DNA of 64,000 nt from Stagonosporopsis chrysanthemi (Eukaryota; Ascomycota; Dothideomycetes; Pleosporales; Didymellaceae): assembly GCA_022560025.1 (NCBI GenBank), contig JAFISE010000034.1, positions 124,001-188,000 on the forward strand, written 5' to 3'. A program made the translations under genes and the position numbers. Shown piece after piece: positions 33,165 to 44,796 of this stretch (within the stretch, counting starts at the first letter, position 1; every line of letters begins with the position of its first letter). The notes beneath the pieces were generated by a model that worked only from the letters and a program-made list of their open reading frames with translations, searched no databases and was not told the DNA's origin.

Positions 33165-34300
33165 ATGTCTCTGCAGTCGGATCTCACCATCGATGCGTCC
33201 AAGTTCGACCGCAAGCTCGCCGACAAACAGACGGAGAAATTCAACGAGAAGCTAATAAAGATATGGGCGGATGGGCCCAGGTGGTACGAAGTATGTGTTG
33301 AAGACTTGGCCTGGCGGCACCGGCTGACCAATGCAGGTCGGCGCTGAAGAGTACCGCAAGCTTCGCTGGGAAGGCAAGACACCGCTACCAAGGCCTGTTG
33401 TGCTTCCTGAAGGAACCAACGGCACGATACCGTCGCGTGAAGGCGGCCGAGAGATCCCATATCGCGTTTTCAAGCCTGCTAGTGGAGTGAGCAGGGGCAT
33501 TCACCTGCACATTCACGGCGGAGGATGGGTGCTGCAGTCAGAGCATTAGTAGGCACTTTCGATGAAGATGCATGATTGTATCTGACTGGAACAGCCAGGA
33601 CCCATACTTGAAGTACATGGCCGACCACTACGAGCTGACGGTGTTTTCTGTTGGATACAGACTCGCACCAGAGCACCCGTGGCCTGCAGGTGGAGAAGAC
33701 TGCTACGATGCAGCTGAATGGCTCGTCAAGAATGGCCCCTCAGTCTTTGGTGGTGAGCTGATGTTCACTGGCGGTGAAGTATGCAGCCACGCCCGGCCTG
33801 TAGCGCTCTGCTGACCCACTCAGTCCGCCGGTGGTCACCTTGCCTGTCTCGTGGCATTCCACCTTCTCGAGGCAATCCCGACATTCGCCTTCCGCGGTCT
33901 CCTTCTCCACTTTGGATGCTTCGACCTGTCAGGCTTCCTGCCACACGTCGAGCACCACGAGAAGCATTTGGTCATTGACCACGATGTCATGGCTGCGTAC
34001 ATTAACGCACTACTGCCCAACACCACGATAGAGCAGCGCCGCCACCCCAGCATCTCGCCGTTCTTCAAGGACATCAGGGGGCTGAAGCTGCCGCCAGCGC
34101 TGTTCACGTGTGGAAGCGAGGACCCGCTGCTGGATGACACGGTATTCATGGGGGCGAAGTGGCAGATGTGGGGGAACGAGGCGGTAGTGAAGATCTACAA
34201 TGGGGCACCGCATGGGTTCATTGGGAATCCGGTGGGCACGATCAAGAGCGTTGAGGAGGGGTTGCAGGACAGTGTTGCGTTTGTGAAGGCGAGAATCTAG
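33165..34300 (+). CDS. HSL-family alpha/beta hydrolase (esterase/lipase)
   Basis: Exons 33165-33290, 33337-33548, 33595-33778 and 33824-34300 give 332 residues. Introns are 46, 46 and 45 nt, all with CTGAC branch sites. The oxyanion-hole motif HGGGW sits at about 102-106. The nucleophile elbow GESAGG is assembled across intron 3 (E174/S175). VGYRLAPEHPWPAG is the usual family block. The catalytic Asp is in SEDPLLDD and the catalytic His in APHGFIG. The order HGGG, GxSAGG, D, H is that of hormone-sensitive-lipase-type carboxylesterases. No signal peptide, so probably cytosolic. Substrate unknown; no secondary-metabolite context is visible. Confidence 0.9.
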
Positions 34301-34525
34301 CTATAACATAACCACGAGCTTCTTCTGCGTAGTGTGTGTCCACCAGCGCGTGTTCTCGTGCCTCAGACCCCAGTTGGCGCTAGCGGAGCGGTGCATCATC
34401 GACCCCTGTCTGGATTAAGTTTGCGATGTCATCGCTATCTGTGCGCACCGACGCCAACGGGCCCTCCAGGTTTTCTCCACGGGGACCACGCGATGCGCTG
34501 ACAGCAACACACGATTCGCGGGACC

Positions 34526-37500
34526 ATGGCAGCAAACGGGAGCCCCGAGCGGCGCCGCAGGAGCATGGGCTTGTACCGGCGCGAGTCCAACATGAGCGAG
34601 TATGCCTCCACGCGGCCATGAGCGGACATGCTCGGCGAGACAAACGACTGATGGCCTGCAGGGCGCCCAGCTTCATGGAAGACGTCGACATGGCGCAGGA
34701 CGAGGTAGAGCTCCGCCCCGTGGTCTCCCCACGCACCCGGTCTGGCACAACTGACGCCAGAATCCAGATCTTCGCCGGCCCGGGCATGAGCGAGAGCGTG
34801 CCCACGAGCGTGTCGGCCTTCTCGCACCGCCGCCGCGAGCGCGCCGACAGCAGCGCCAGCCTGACGAGCTTCGCCTACTACGACGAGGAGCAGGACAGCG
34901 ACCCGGACGCGGAAGCGGAAGCGGAAGCGGACGAGGAGGCCGTGGCCGAGCTGGACGACGACGACGGCTACGACGGCTACACGGCCGAGGAGCTGGACGA
35001 CTTGGACCGCGACCTGGAGTCTGGCCTGCGCACCAGCCCCAGCCCCAGCCCGTCGAGGAGGAAGTCGAGCAGCAGCAGGAGCCGGCGCAGCGTCGACCGC
35101 CCGCTGCTGCGGCGCCACTCGAGTGCGAGCAGCGCGGGCTCCGGCAGCTGGAGGGGCCGCCGCTCCAGCCAGAAGATCTACATCCTGACCGAGGACCTGA
35201 CCATCGTCGTCGCTGGCTTCCGCACGTCCAGCGTGGGCTTCGCCATCTACTCGCTGCTGTGCGTCGGCACTCTGGGCCTCGCCTGGCTGCTGCTCCGGTG
35301 GCTGCCGCGCTGGCAGGTCTCGCTGACGGGCAAGACCACGCCGCTCAAGGACGCCGACTGGGTCGTCATCGAGAACCAGTGGGGCGAGTTCGCCGTGCAG
35401 GACGTCCTCAAGCAGCAGTACGGCCGCTCGCTGACCACCGTCTTTGGCGACGCTGAGAAGACGCGCCGCGGCGACTGGGACGAGGACGAGGACCCGCTGA
35501 TCAGCGAACTGCGCTGCCTTGACTACCGCTACATCTGCTTCGTCTACCATCCCATCAAGGACAAGTTCGTCCTCGCAAACACCTGGAAAGACCCGGCCTG
35601 GACCGAGGTCACGGCCCTGCGCGACGGCCTCGACAACGAGGAGCGCGACTATCGTGAGCTCGTCTTCGGCAAGAACCAGATCGACATCGCTGAGAAGTCT
35701 CTCGGCCAGCTGCTTGTCGACGAGGTCTTCCACCCGTTCTACGTCTTCCAGATCGCCAGTCTGTTCCTCTGGTCCGTCGACGAGTACTACTACTACGCCG
35801 CGGCCATCTTCTTCATCTCCGTCGTCAGTATCACCACCACGCTCATCGAGACCAAGGCGACCATGAAGCGCCTGCGCGAGGTATCCAAGTTCGAGTGCGA
35901 AGTTCGTGTCCTGCGCAGCGGCTTCTGGACCAACATCGACTCCAGCGACCTGGTGCCGGGCGACGTCTACGAGGTCACAGACCCAGCGCTCAACCAGTTC
36001 CCCTGCGACAGCCTCCTGCTCTCTGGAGACTGCATCGTCAACGAGAGCATGCTGACCGGCGAGTCCATTCCAGTGTCCAAGATCCCCGTCACCAACCACT
36101 CGCTGGACCTCCTCGATCTCAGCGCTTCCGCTGTTCATCCTGAGGTTGCGCGACACATGCTGTTCTCAGGCACCAAGATCATCCGCGCCCGCCGACCGCA
36201 CGAGGACCACGTCGACGACGAAGCGGCTGCTCTGGCAATGGTTGTGCGCACGGGCTTCAACACGACCAAGGGCGCCCTGGTGCGATCCATGCTGTTCCCC
36301 AAGCCGTCTGGCTTCAAGTTCTACCGCGACTCGTTCCGGTACATCTCTGTCATGGCTCTGATTGCCATGATTGGGTTTGTGGCGTCCTTCATCAACTTCG
36401 TCCACCTTGGGCTTGCCTGGCACCTCATCATCGTCCGCGCCTTGGACCTGATCACTATTGTCGTCCCTCCCGCCCTGCCGGCCACACTCACAATCGGCAC
36501 CTCCTTCGCTCTGTCGCGTCTCAAGCAGAAGCAGATCTTCTGCATCAGCCCGCAGCGCGTCAACGTCGGTGGCAAGCTCGATGTTGTCTGCTTCGACAAG
36601 ACGGGCACACTCACCGAAGAAGGTCTTGACGTGCTGGGCGTCCGTGTCGTCGAGCGACCAAGGAACAGGTTCAGTGAGATTCTGGCTGATCCTTACGACA
36701 TCCTCCCCTCGTCCCATCATGACCGCGACCCGACTGTCGAGTATGTCGCTCACAAGACCATCCTCTACACCATGGCAACGTGCCACTCGCTGCGTAAGAT
36801 TGACGACGAGCTTGTCGGCGACCCTCTGGACGTCAAGATGTTTGACTTTACTGGCTGGAGCTACGAGGAAGGGGAAGGATCAGGCAGCAACGACGACGAC
36901 CCTGACCAGAAGCTCTCGCCGTCGGTTGCCCGCCCGCCTGCCGGACGCGAGTACGATATTGACGACGCTGACGACGAGAACCGCAAAGCCGTCGAGCTCG
37001 GCGTGCTGAGGCAATTCGAGTTTGTATCGCAGCTCCGCCGAGCAAGCGTCATTGTGCGCCGCTTCGGCTCCAAGAGCGGCGACATCTACGTCAAGGGCGC
37101 ACCGGAAGTCATGAAGGAGATCTGCCGTCCAGAAAGCTTCCCCACAGACTACGAAGAGCTTCTGGCGTTCTACACCCACCGCGGCTTCCGTGTCATTGCA
37201 TGCGCCACCAAGACAATTCCCAAGCTCAACTGGCTCAAGGTGCAGAAGATGAAGCGCGAGGAGGCAGAAAGCAACCTCGACTTCATCGGCTTCATTGTGT
37301 TCGAGAATAAACTCAAAGACAGCACTGCCCCTGTCATCGAGGAATTGGAGCGCGCAAACATCCGTAAGGTCATGTGCACCGGCGACAACATCCTCACCGC
37401 CATCAGCGTCGCGCGCGAGTGCGGTCTGACCAACAAGACCGCACACTGCTTCGTGCCTCACTTTTCAGAGGGCGACAGCCGCAACCCGCTTTCCAAGCTC

Positions 37501-38682
37501 ACCTGGGAGTCGGTTGACGATCCGGTGTTCAGGCTCGACGAAAACTCCCTCAAGCCGCTGCCCCCTCCTCCGGAGGCAGACGTCTCCCTCCCCTACGACG
37601 TGTCCAACCTGCGCAACTACTCGCTCGCCGTCTCGGGCGACGTCTTCCGCTGGATCGTCGACTTCGCCTCCGAAGCCGTGCTGCGCGAGATGCTCGTCGC
37701 GGGCCAGGTGTTCGCGCGCATGTCGCCTGACGAAAAGCACGAGCTGGTCGAGAAGCTGCAGAGCATCGACTACTGCGTCGGATTCTGCGGCGACGGCGCA
37801 AACGACTGCGGCGCGCTCAAGGCCGCCGACGTGGGCATCTCGCTGTCCGAAGCCGAGGCTTCAGTCGCCGCACCCTTCACCTCGCGCCGCTTCGACATCT
37901 CGTGCGTCCCCACCGTCATCAAGGAAGGCCGCGCCGCCCTCGTCACCAGCTTCTCCTGCTTCAAGTACATGTCGCTCTACAGCGCCATCCAGTTCTGCTC
38001 CGTCTCGTTCCTGTACGCCTCCGCCTCCAACCTCGGCGACTTCCAGTTCCTCTTCATCGACCTGGCCCTCATCCTGCCCATCGCCATCTTCATGGGCTGG
38101 TCCGCGGCCTACCCAACGCTCTCCCGCAAACGCCCCACCGCCAACCTCGTCAGCCGCAAAGTGCTCGTCCCCTTACTCGGCCAAATGGCCCTCTGCATAC
38201 TGACGCAGTACCTCGCCTTCCACTTTGTGCAGCAACAACCCTGGTACCAACCCCCCGTCCTCGACCCCCAGCACTCCAACTCGCTCAACTCGCAAAACAC
38301 GGCCCTCTTCCTCGTCTCCACCTTCCAGTACACCCTGTCGGCCGTCGTCCTCAGCATCGGCCGCCCTTACCGCGAACCCATGAGCCGCAACCTGCCGTTC
38401 GTGACGACCGTTTTCCTCGCCCTCGCCGTCAGCACCTACATGCTGTTCGACCCCGCCGACGCTGTCATGCGCGCCATGGAGCTGACGGACATGGATGCCG
38501 GGTTCAAAGGCTTCTTGCTCGCGCTGGGGCTGGGCAATTTCGCCGTCGCGTGGGTGTGCGAGGGGTTCCTGTTGCCCGGGCTGGCGAAGTGGGTGGGGGT
38601 GCTGAAGGTGCGGGTTGGGGGGGAGAGGTGGAGGAAGCAGAGGAAGGCTTACAAGGTGATTCAGGATGGGATGATGGGGTAG
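34526..38682 (+). CDS. YPK9: P5B-type cation-transporting ATPase (ATP13A2/Ypk9-like)
   Basis: Exons 34526-34599 and 34662-38682 give 1364 residues. The 62-nt intron has donor GTATGC, branch CTGAT and acceptor GCAG. The spliced start MAANGSPERRRRSMGLYRRE runs into APSFMEDVDMAQ and looks more natural than the unspliced open frame from 34426. A Ser/Arg-rich, acidic N-terminal region precedes the core: actuator motif NESMLTGESIPVSK, PPALPATLTIG in TM4 (the P5B signature), the phosphorylation site FDKTGTLTEEG (Asp about 670), nucleotide-binding domain with KGAPEVM, and hinge CGDGANDCGALKAADVG. Hydrophobic helices follow to the C-terminus. P5B ATPases sit in the vacuole/lysosome membrane and export polyamines; the yeast homologue also affects metal tolerance. 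Confidence 0.92.
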
Positions 38683-39576
38683 TGGAGGCAAGTAGAGGAG
38701 GGGAATCAGACGGCTGTGTTGTGGTGTGTTGTACGAAAAGCATTGTGTGGTGTAGACCAGAAAGCCTCGCCGACGAGCAGGAATGAAGCAATACAATAGA
38801 TTCCTGATTAAATACTGTTTTCCTGTCCCGCGCTACTCTGCTCTGCTCCTCCTCCCCTCCTCAACTGCAAACAAACGCAAGACGCGCAAAGCTATGCCTC
38901 CTCCCTCCTTCACAGCAACAAGCAATCAAGCAACACGCAGCACGCATCGGTACCCAAAGCCCTGTCGTTGATGCCTAAACATTACAGAAAAAAAAGGGGG
39001 GGGGGGAGTGGATAGGGGGAACACAAACCAGAAAAGAAAAAGAAAAAACACAATCCCCTGCGTAGCAAAACAAGATGACAGAAGTGGCGCAAACTGCGAA
39101 CTGAACAGCAAGGTGCTCGAAATCGATATATATTCATGATGCTTTTTCTCGCCCCTTTCGCTGATGTTTCCAATCTCCGAGCCAAGCCGGCAGAAGAAGA
39201 TGAAGAAGTAATGAAGAAAAAAAAATGAAGAAAAGAACAACAAAACGCAAAAGACAGCATACTATGCGAATCCAAAAAACGCGTGTGTTGGTAAATAGGT
39301 GAGTGGGCGTGCAAGCGCGCGGGGGTAACTGTGGGGCTGGGGCCTCTCTTTGATGTAATTGGAATCCTCTACGCTCGTGGCATCATTCATCGTAGGCGTC
39401 GTACGTCGTAAAGGTCAATCCGGAGCGGTGGTGGCTGGGTGGGGTTGTGCGGTGCCGGGAAAGGGTGGTAGCTGGCCGTAAACGTCATCGTCTTCATAGT
39501 GGGTTGTGTCGCGAGGGTCGTTGAGGTTTGAATGAGCGGGGGGTGCGTTACGGGGGCGTGGGCGTTGGGGCACGGC
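38683..39576. other. intergenic between convergent 3' ends, with homopolymer tract
   Basis: About 890 nt between the convergent P5B ATPase and PIN4-like genes. It is purine-rich and low in complexity. An A8-G11 run lies at 38988-39006 and several A/G-rich stretches follow. Likely long 3' UTRs; no gene seen. Confidence 0.5.
38988..39006 (+). repeat. A8-G11 homopolymer junction
   Basis: Eight A followed directly by eleven G, within a purine-rich 3' region. Such runs are length-variable and error-prone in sequencing, so the exact count is uncertain. Confidence 0.7.
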
Positions 39577-41466
39577 TCACTGGCCGACGAGGATCTCGAC
39601 GTTGGACTGCGAGGAGAGCTCGTCGCTGCCCCGGCCCTGGTGGCCGTTTTGGCGCGGGCGGCTGAAGCCTTGGCCGCGCTCGGGGAGCGGGCCGCGGGGC
39701 TGTCGTGATGGGCGGTCGTCGTAGTTGGAGCTGAAGGCGCGGTGGCCGCCGATGGGGCCGGGGTTCTCCCAGGACGTCATCTGGCGGAGCGAACGGGGGC
39801 TGCTGCTCTGTCCGAACGAGTTGGCCCCGAGGCTCATGCGCCCCATCTCCCTCTCGAGCATGTCGTCGCGCTGTGACATGGATGTGGCTGTCGGTGTGCC
39901 GTTGGGATTCGTGTTGCTACCGCTAAAGCCGAGCCCCTCCAGAGAGATGCCGCCAGGGCGTCCGACCGGGTGGCTTGCTGTGGAAGGTGCTGGCGAAGGT
40001 GTGTAGGAGCGGAGGTCGGCATAAGACTTGGCTCCTCGAAGGTTGGGCACTGCGTTCAAGCCGCCTGGAGAGTCGGGGAAGCCAAGCAGGCCCGAAGCCT
40101 GCCTGCCGAATGCGTTGTAGAACCCTTCAGATGCACGCACATCGCTGAAGTCTGTGGTTGCAGCACGGTTGAGACCACGACGGCCTGGCTGCTCGGTGGG
40201 GTGGCTGGTCGGCATCTGCGGCATGGGCGGGCTGAGGCCCTGGTTGTTGTGGACCTTGAAAATGTGCACCTGGCGGGTGTCGCCCGAGCCCTTGGATACG
40301 TGGGCCAGGTCGAGCTGGTGGGCCAGGGTGTGGATGATGCGTCGTTGCGGGGGCGACAGGGACGGAGGGAAGGTCATGCTGTCGCGGTCGGGCGCCTCCT
40401 TGAAGAGCAGGAGCTGTGAGTAGAACTGCAGGATCTGCGGGTCGTTCAGGTCGACGTCCACAGGGGGGTTCGCGACGCGTTCAGACGCGCCGGCGAGCGA
40501 CATGGCCATCTTCTGCTGGCGCATCGCCGAGACGGGCGACGGGGACGCGGCGGGCATGTGCGAGTGCGAGGCCAGGGAGCTGAAGGAGGGCTGCTGGTGC
40601 AGCTGGCCGCCGAGCGGGCGGTGTTGCTCCTCGAGCTGGCCGCGGCGCTCACGCTTCTCACGCTCGATGCGCTCGCGCTCGGCCAGGGGCAGCATTTTCT
40701 TGTACTCGACACGCAGCTTGCGGCCGTTGAGCTCGAAGTGGTTCATCGACTCAATGACGGCGGCCGTCTCCTCGGCGGTGGTGAAGTTGGCAAAGGCCAG
40801 CCCCCTGAAGACGCCATTGTCGAAGTGGTAGTTGAAGGCGTAGGGCAGGGGCAGACGCAGGTCGGTCATCAGCTGCACGAGCTGCTCCTTCTTGACGGCA
40901 AAGGGGATGTTCTTGATGACGATGGCGGTGGGAATCAGCTCCTCGTCGACGTCGTGGCCGTAGCTGGTGTTGAGCGAGGCGCCGTTGCCCAGGCCAGGGA
41001 GGGCGAAGCCGGGCAGGCCCTGGGGCTGCTGCGGCGGCGGCTCCATCCAGCCCTGCGACATGTCAGTGTGAGCGTGGGCGTGCATCGGGGCGCGACCTAC
41101 TGCAGGCAGGGCGCTGCGTCCGCCGCCGCCGCCGCCGCCGCCGCGGGTCTGCGACTTCATGCGTTGGCCGGCGGCGGCGCCCAGCGACCCCAGGGCATTC
41201 TGCGCAAAGGCGTTGGTGTTCCAGCCCTGCTGGGCGCCCATGTCGTAGCCGTAGGCGGCGTGCATGGTGTTGTTCAGGCGGTCGTTGTAGCTGCGCGGCT
41301 GGTCGTAGCCCCGCTGGTGGTCGTCCTGCTGCGGGTACAGGGCGGGCTGGGCGAGCTGCTGCTGGTAGGCGTCGAACTGGCGCGAGGGCATGCGGTTGAG
41401 GGTACCCGGCTGGTTGCGGTGCGAGCCGGGCGACCGCGACGACTGCTGGTCGTAGGCAGAGTACAT
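39577..41466 (-). CDS. PIN4: RRM plus R3H RNA-binding protein (PIN4/Cip1-like)
   Basis: One open frame of 629 residues. A Q/Y/G-rich N-terminus with a poly-glycine run (encoded by a GCC-type microsatellite near 41118-41140) precedes an RRM at about 180-260 (TAIVIKNIPFAVKKEQLVQL, GLAFANFTTAEETAAVIESM). A basic helix LAERERIEREKRERRGQ follows, then an R3H-like domain (~345-400: FYSQLLLFKEA, TFPPSLSPPQRRIIHTLA). The tail is S/P/G-rich. This architecture matches yeast Pin4 and S. pombe Cip1/Cip2, cytoplasmic regulators of stress mRNAs. A possible 48-nt in-phase intron (41053-41100) lies in the N-terminal part, so two isoforms differing by 16 residues are possible. Confidence 0.88.
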   Translation of the reverse strand: MYSAYDQQSSRSPGSHRNQPGTLNRMPSRQFDAYQQQLAQPALYPQQDDHQRGYDQPRSYNDRLNNTMHAAYGYDMGAQQGWNTNAFAQNALGSLGAAAGQRMKSQTRGGGGGGGGRSALPAVGRAPMHAHAHTDMSQGWMEPPPQQPQGLPGFALPGLGNGASLNTSYGHDVDEELIPTAIVIKNIPFAVKKEQLVQLMTDLRLPLPYAFNYHFDNGVFRGLAFANFTTAEETAAVIESMNHFELNGRKLRVEYKKMLPLAERERIEREKRERRGQLEEQHRPLGGQLHQQPSFSSLASHSHMPAASPSPVSAMRQQKMAMSLAGASERVANPPVDVDLNDPQILQFYSQLLLFKEAPDRDSMTFPPSLSPPQRRIIHTLAHQLDLAHVSKGSGDTRQVHIFKVHNNQGLSPPMPQMPTSHPTEQPGRRGLNRAATTDFSDVRASEGFYNAFGRQASGLLGFPDSPGGLNAVPNLRGAKSYADLRSYTPSPAPSTASHPVGRPGGISLEGLGFSGSNTNPNGTPTATSMSQRDDMLEREMGRMSLGANSFGQSSSPRSLRQMTSWENPGPIGGHRAFSSNYDDRPSRQPRGPLPERGQGFSRPRQNGHQGRGSDELSSQSNVEILVGQ

Positions 41467-43233
41467 GGTGGGTGGTGCAGCAGGCGAGGGCTGCAGCAGT
41501 GAAAATAATTAGGGCTCGAGGCACCGTCACGCCAAGCAGCGCGAGTCGTAGCGGACAGGGTCCGATATTGCGCTGCGCGTGGGCGAGGGTCTGGCGGGCG
41601 CGGCAGCTGGCTGGCGGGCACACGGGCAGCTTCACGGCCGCGTCGAGATTGCGGCGCTCAGGAGGTGACGCCTCACGGGTCGCAGGCGGGCGTGTCGTCG
41701 TCTGGCCGGCGGTGCGTTTGGGCGGCGGAACCGGCTTTTGCGGAGCCCAGCGAGTCTCCTGGCCTCTCCTGGCTTCTCCTGGCTTGCCTGCGAATGAGCC
41801 GCCTGGGGTGGACCGCAGCCGCGAGCTAAGCAGACGTCAGAGCACGCGTCGAGTCAACGGCCCAAGGGGTGCTGGGGCGCTGAGGTCTGAGGTCCGAGGG
41901 CTGAACTCTGAGGTCTGAACTCCAAGGTGCTCAAGGCCAACGCTCGCACTGCACTGTACAGGAGTCGGCGGTGGCACTCGGGAGCTCAGGAGGCATGCTG
42001 CACATCTGTTCACTCGCGCCCGCGCCCACTAGCAGCGGGGAGGCGGGAGCACGCCTGCGCTCGACACCATGCTCGTCGACACACCTGGCTGAGCAAAAGG
42101 TTTCAATCTGCCCCCCAGCCATGGCCGCCAGCTGCAGCGCCGCCCTTGCCATTGGCTGTCGCCGCACCGCGCCAGTCAGCGCCGCTTCTGCCGTGCATCT
42201 GCTGCACTGTTCGAGCAGCCACTGCGTCTTTTCCCCCTGGGACCACCGCCCTGCTCTGCCCTGGCAGCGGTGCCCCTGTCTGCAGCCTGCTGCCTGCGGC
42301 CTGCTGCCTGCTGCCTGCTGCCACTCTGACCAGGTTCGCTCGCATCGCACCCTGCGCGCGCACCGCATGGCCGAGCATGTTTCGACGCCCACCAAGCGGC
42401 GGCATGAGCGAGCTACAGGTGACGGCGCGAGCCAGCGGGCCGAGACCCATGAACGTGGACAAGACGGTGCTGCTTTTGCTGGTGGCGTTGAAGCTGACGT
42501 CGCACCGCCTTCCAGGTTCCCCCCCTCAAGAAATGGCCCTGACGACTGCGCGTCGTTTGGCCCTGAGCCGCTCGTCATTTCTGTCGCCGTCTGTAAGGGT
42601 GTGCTGCGAACCTTGGGCCGGTGCACGAGGCCTGCAGCACGACCACGAGAACCGTGGAAGTGGCATCAGCTGCCCTTGCCACCGAGCAGTGTCCAAATTA
42701 CATTTCGTTTCGGTCAACACAAGATTGCCCATTACGAGGCCGCGGTCCTCGAGGCCATGACTTCTCACTGCATATCCATGGCATAGTCTTGAGGTCACCG
42801 TTACTCCTGCACAGCGACGTGAAAGCAGCCACCCCGAAACAGTTTCCCGTTCCACTGCATGCTGCACTGCAATTGATTCGACAAACTAACGCTGAGAGGC
42901 TGTCATTGCAACCCGTTTGAGCCACCACAGCGGCTGTCCGCCCTTCTAATCGTTCCGACTGGCTGAATGCATGGGAGAGGCACTTGGGGGATTGCTTGGC
43001 CGCATTGCATACAGGTCACGTTATCTACTGCGAGGTGCACTACATCGGTGTAGCTGCCAGTGTTGGCGCTTCCGCTGTCGTGAGAACTTGCACTGTCGTT
43101 GCACAAGCCATAAATCCGCGCCAACCCCAACCAGACGGTCCTCGCGGCGTGCATGTTGTGAACTGATCAGCGCGACAATCGTGAGGACATGTTGAAGCGT
43201 TCAGATAGTCAGGAGTTGAGAGCCTGGCCAGCC
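41467..43233. other. 1.77-kb gap: PIN4 leader/promoter and LIN1 3' region
   Basis: GC-rich with several short direct repeats: CTCCTGGC repeats near 41755-41790, GAGGTCTGA repeats near 41880-41925, and CTGCCTG repeats near 42284-42320. Long open frames on both strands appear because the DNA is GC-rich, but none carries a motif. Possibly a long regulatory leader for the RNA-binding protein. Confidence 0.4.
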
Positions 43234-44544
43234 TCAGTCGTCGAAATCCAAAAGTCGTGACCATTCAGTCTCGCCGACTTTGCGAAACTCGGCGCCAGCT
43301 GTGAACTGCCCAGCCGCCTCCCAAGCCTGCATCGTAGCCTGGTCGTACGGCCCGTTGACATCGCCTTCTGGCGCGTTGAGCCAGTGAAACTCCCACCGCA
43401 CTTCTTCTGGGTGTGGATTCTTCCAGTCCTCACCCGTGTCGCGCTTGTACAGCCGCATGATCATCTCGCGCTCCAGCTCGTAGATGTCGTCCATGCCGCG
43501 GTCCTCGAGACGGCTCGCACACTCGGTGATGGTGTCGATGGCCTCCTTCGCCTTGGCTGCTGCAGCCGCCTGAGCTGGATCCTCGTCGACATCCATATCT
43601 TGGCCCTTCTTCTTCTTGCTGTAGGCGGGCTTCTGCTTCTTGGGCGCTGCCTTGCCATAACGCACCAGTGCCTCCATCGGTGTTTCGCCGACGTCTAAAC
43701 GTGCGATGAGATTTGACAGAACATCACTCGTGACAATCGCGTCCTCTGCTCGTTCGCGTGCCTTCTGCTCGGCGTCCCGCATGTCCTGTGCCTCCTTGGC
43801 CCGTCGCATGTCTTTCTTCGATATGCCTTCGAGCCAGGAGTCTTGAGCAGCTTCAGGGTCGTAGGCTTTGCGTACAAAGTTGCCAGCCTCGTCAAAGCGA
43901 CCCTCTTCCTGCTCGGCACGCATGTTAAAGGCATCCAGCTTCGGTGCATGCTTCTTCTTGCCGCCAGCGCCAATCTCTTCGTCGACGTCTGAGTCCAGGC
44001 GGTCGCGGTCCTCGTCATCCCCACTCTCGCTGCTACTCTCTACATCCGCCGTGTCTTTCCCCTTTCCTGTAAAGTCCACAGCAACGTGACCGCCAGCCTT
44101 GCTGTCAGCTTCTTGACCCTCAATCTCGTCGTTGTCCAAGAACCTCAGCTCCTTCTTCTTCGTCTGGTCCCGCCGTGTGTCCTCGTCCTCCTCGTTGTTG
44201 TTGTCGTCTGCTGCGAACATGTCGTCATCGTCTTCTTCTGGCGGCGCCACCTTCTTGTCCTTGGCCTCTGCGCGCGCATCGAAGTTTTCGGTGGAGCTGT
44301 CGGAGTCGTAGCCATCAATGTTGACTGCATTGCGTTTGATGCCTGCGCCCTTGCCAATCACATCGGCTTCAAGCGCCGGGTCCTCCTCTTCTTCTGCATC
44401 TTGCACGAGTGTGGAGGGGTTCCGCGGATCGAAGCGAGGCTTCTTCGTCGATGGTTCGCCGGCATCCAGATGATGTGTGCGTGTGAAATGGTCACCGTCG
44501 CGCTTTGGCCGCGCAGGATTGTGTCTGTTGCTAGAGCTGGCCAT
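43234..44544 (-). CDS. LIN1: GYF-domain protein of the LIN1/CD2BP2 (U5-52K) family
   Basis: A single exon of 436 residues starting at MASSSNRHNPARP; a longer reading to 44637 adds an unconserved stretch. A highly acidic/basic, probably disordered N-terminal half contains PKLDAFNMRAEQEEGRFDEA, a conserved LIN1 signature. A middle region (SDVLSNLIARLDVGETPMEA) and a helical segment follow. The C-terminal GYF domain (~370-432) has VRWEFHWLNAPEGDVNGPYD, with the G-P-[YF] core, and ends in FRKVGETEWSRLLDFDD. The family links the U5/tri-snRNP to other factors by binding proline-rich tails, and is nuclear. Divergent from UFD1 across about 250 nt. Confidence 0.92.
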   Translation of the reverse strand: MASSSNRHNPARPKRDGDHFTRTHHLDAGEPSTKKPRFDPRNPSTLVQDAEEEEDPALEADVIGKGAGIKRNAVNIDGYDSDSSTENFDARAEAKDKKVAPPEEDDDDMFAADDNNNEEDEDTRRDQTKKKELRFLDNDEIEGQEADSKAGGHVAVDFTGKGKDTADVESSSESGDDEDRDRLDSDVDEEIGAGGKKKHAPKLDAFNMRAEQEEGRFDEAGNFVRKAYDPEAAQDSWLEGISKKDMRRAKEAQDMRDAEQKARERAEDAIVTSDVLSNLIARLDVGETPMEALVRYGKAAPKKQKPAYSKKKKGQDMDVDEDPAQAAAAAKAKEAIDTITECASRLEDRGMDDIYELEREMIMRLYKRDTGEDWKNPHPEEVRWEFHWLNAPEGDVNGPYDQATMQAWEAAGQFTAGAEFRKVGETEWSRLLDFDD

Positions 44545-44796
44545 GTTGGCGTATACTCGGTCTGCTCCAAAGCGTTGTTCGCAATTCAGGAACTGGAAGT
44601 GACGTCTGACTTTCACGCGCCTGCGCGACTGGTCCAATCAGGCGGCCGTACCATCTTCACCTGCAGTTCGTCATTGCTTGTCGGCTATCCACCACATCGA
44701 CAAGCTGCCACCGAGCTTCGTTTCTGCACCTCATCCGACGCAGTGAAAGGCTTTAACTGCTCCGTCTCCCAGTACTGATCTGAAGTGGCTTCAATC

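Noticed and set aside
34435..36156. 573-codon open frame antisense to the P5B ATPase
   Set aside because: A shadow caused by GC-rich codons; the opposite strand carries all P-type ATPase signatures.
40558..41502. 314-codon plus-strand open frame over the PIN4-like gene
   Set aside because: Antisense of the RRM region; composition (E/V/G/Q repeats) mirrors the real gene.
41927..42786. Overlapping long open frames in the gap upstream of PIN4
   Set aside because: Several frames on both strands are open at once, as expected in GC-rich DNA. None has a motif or splice signals.
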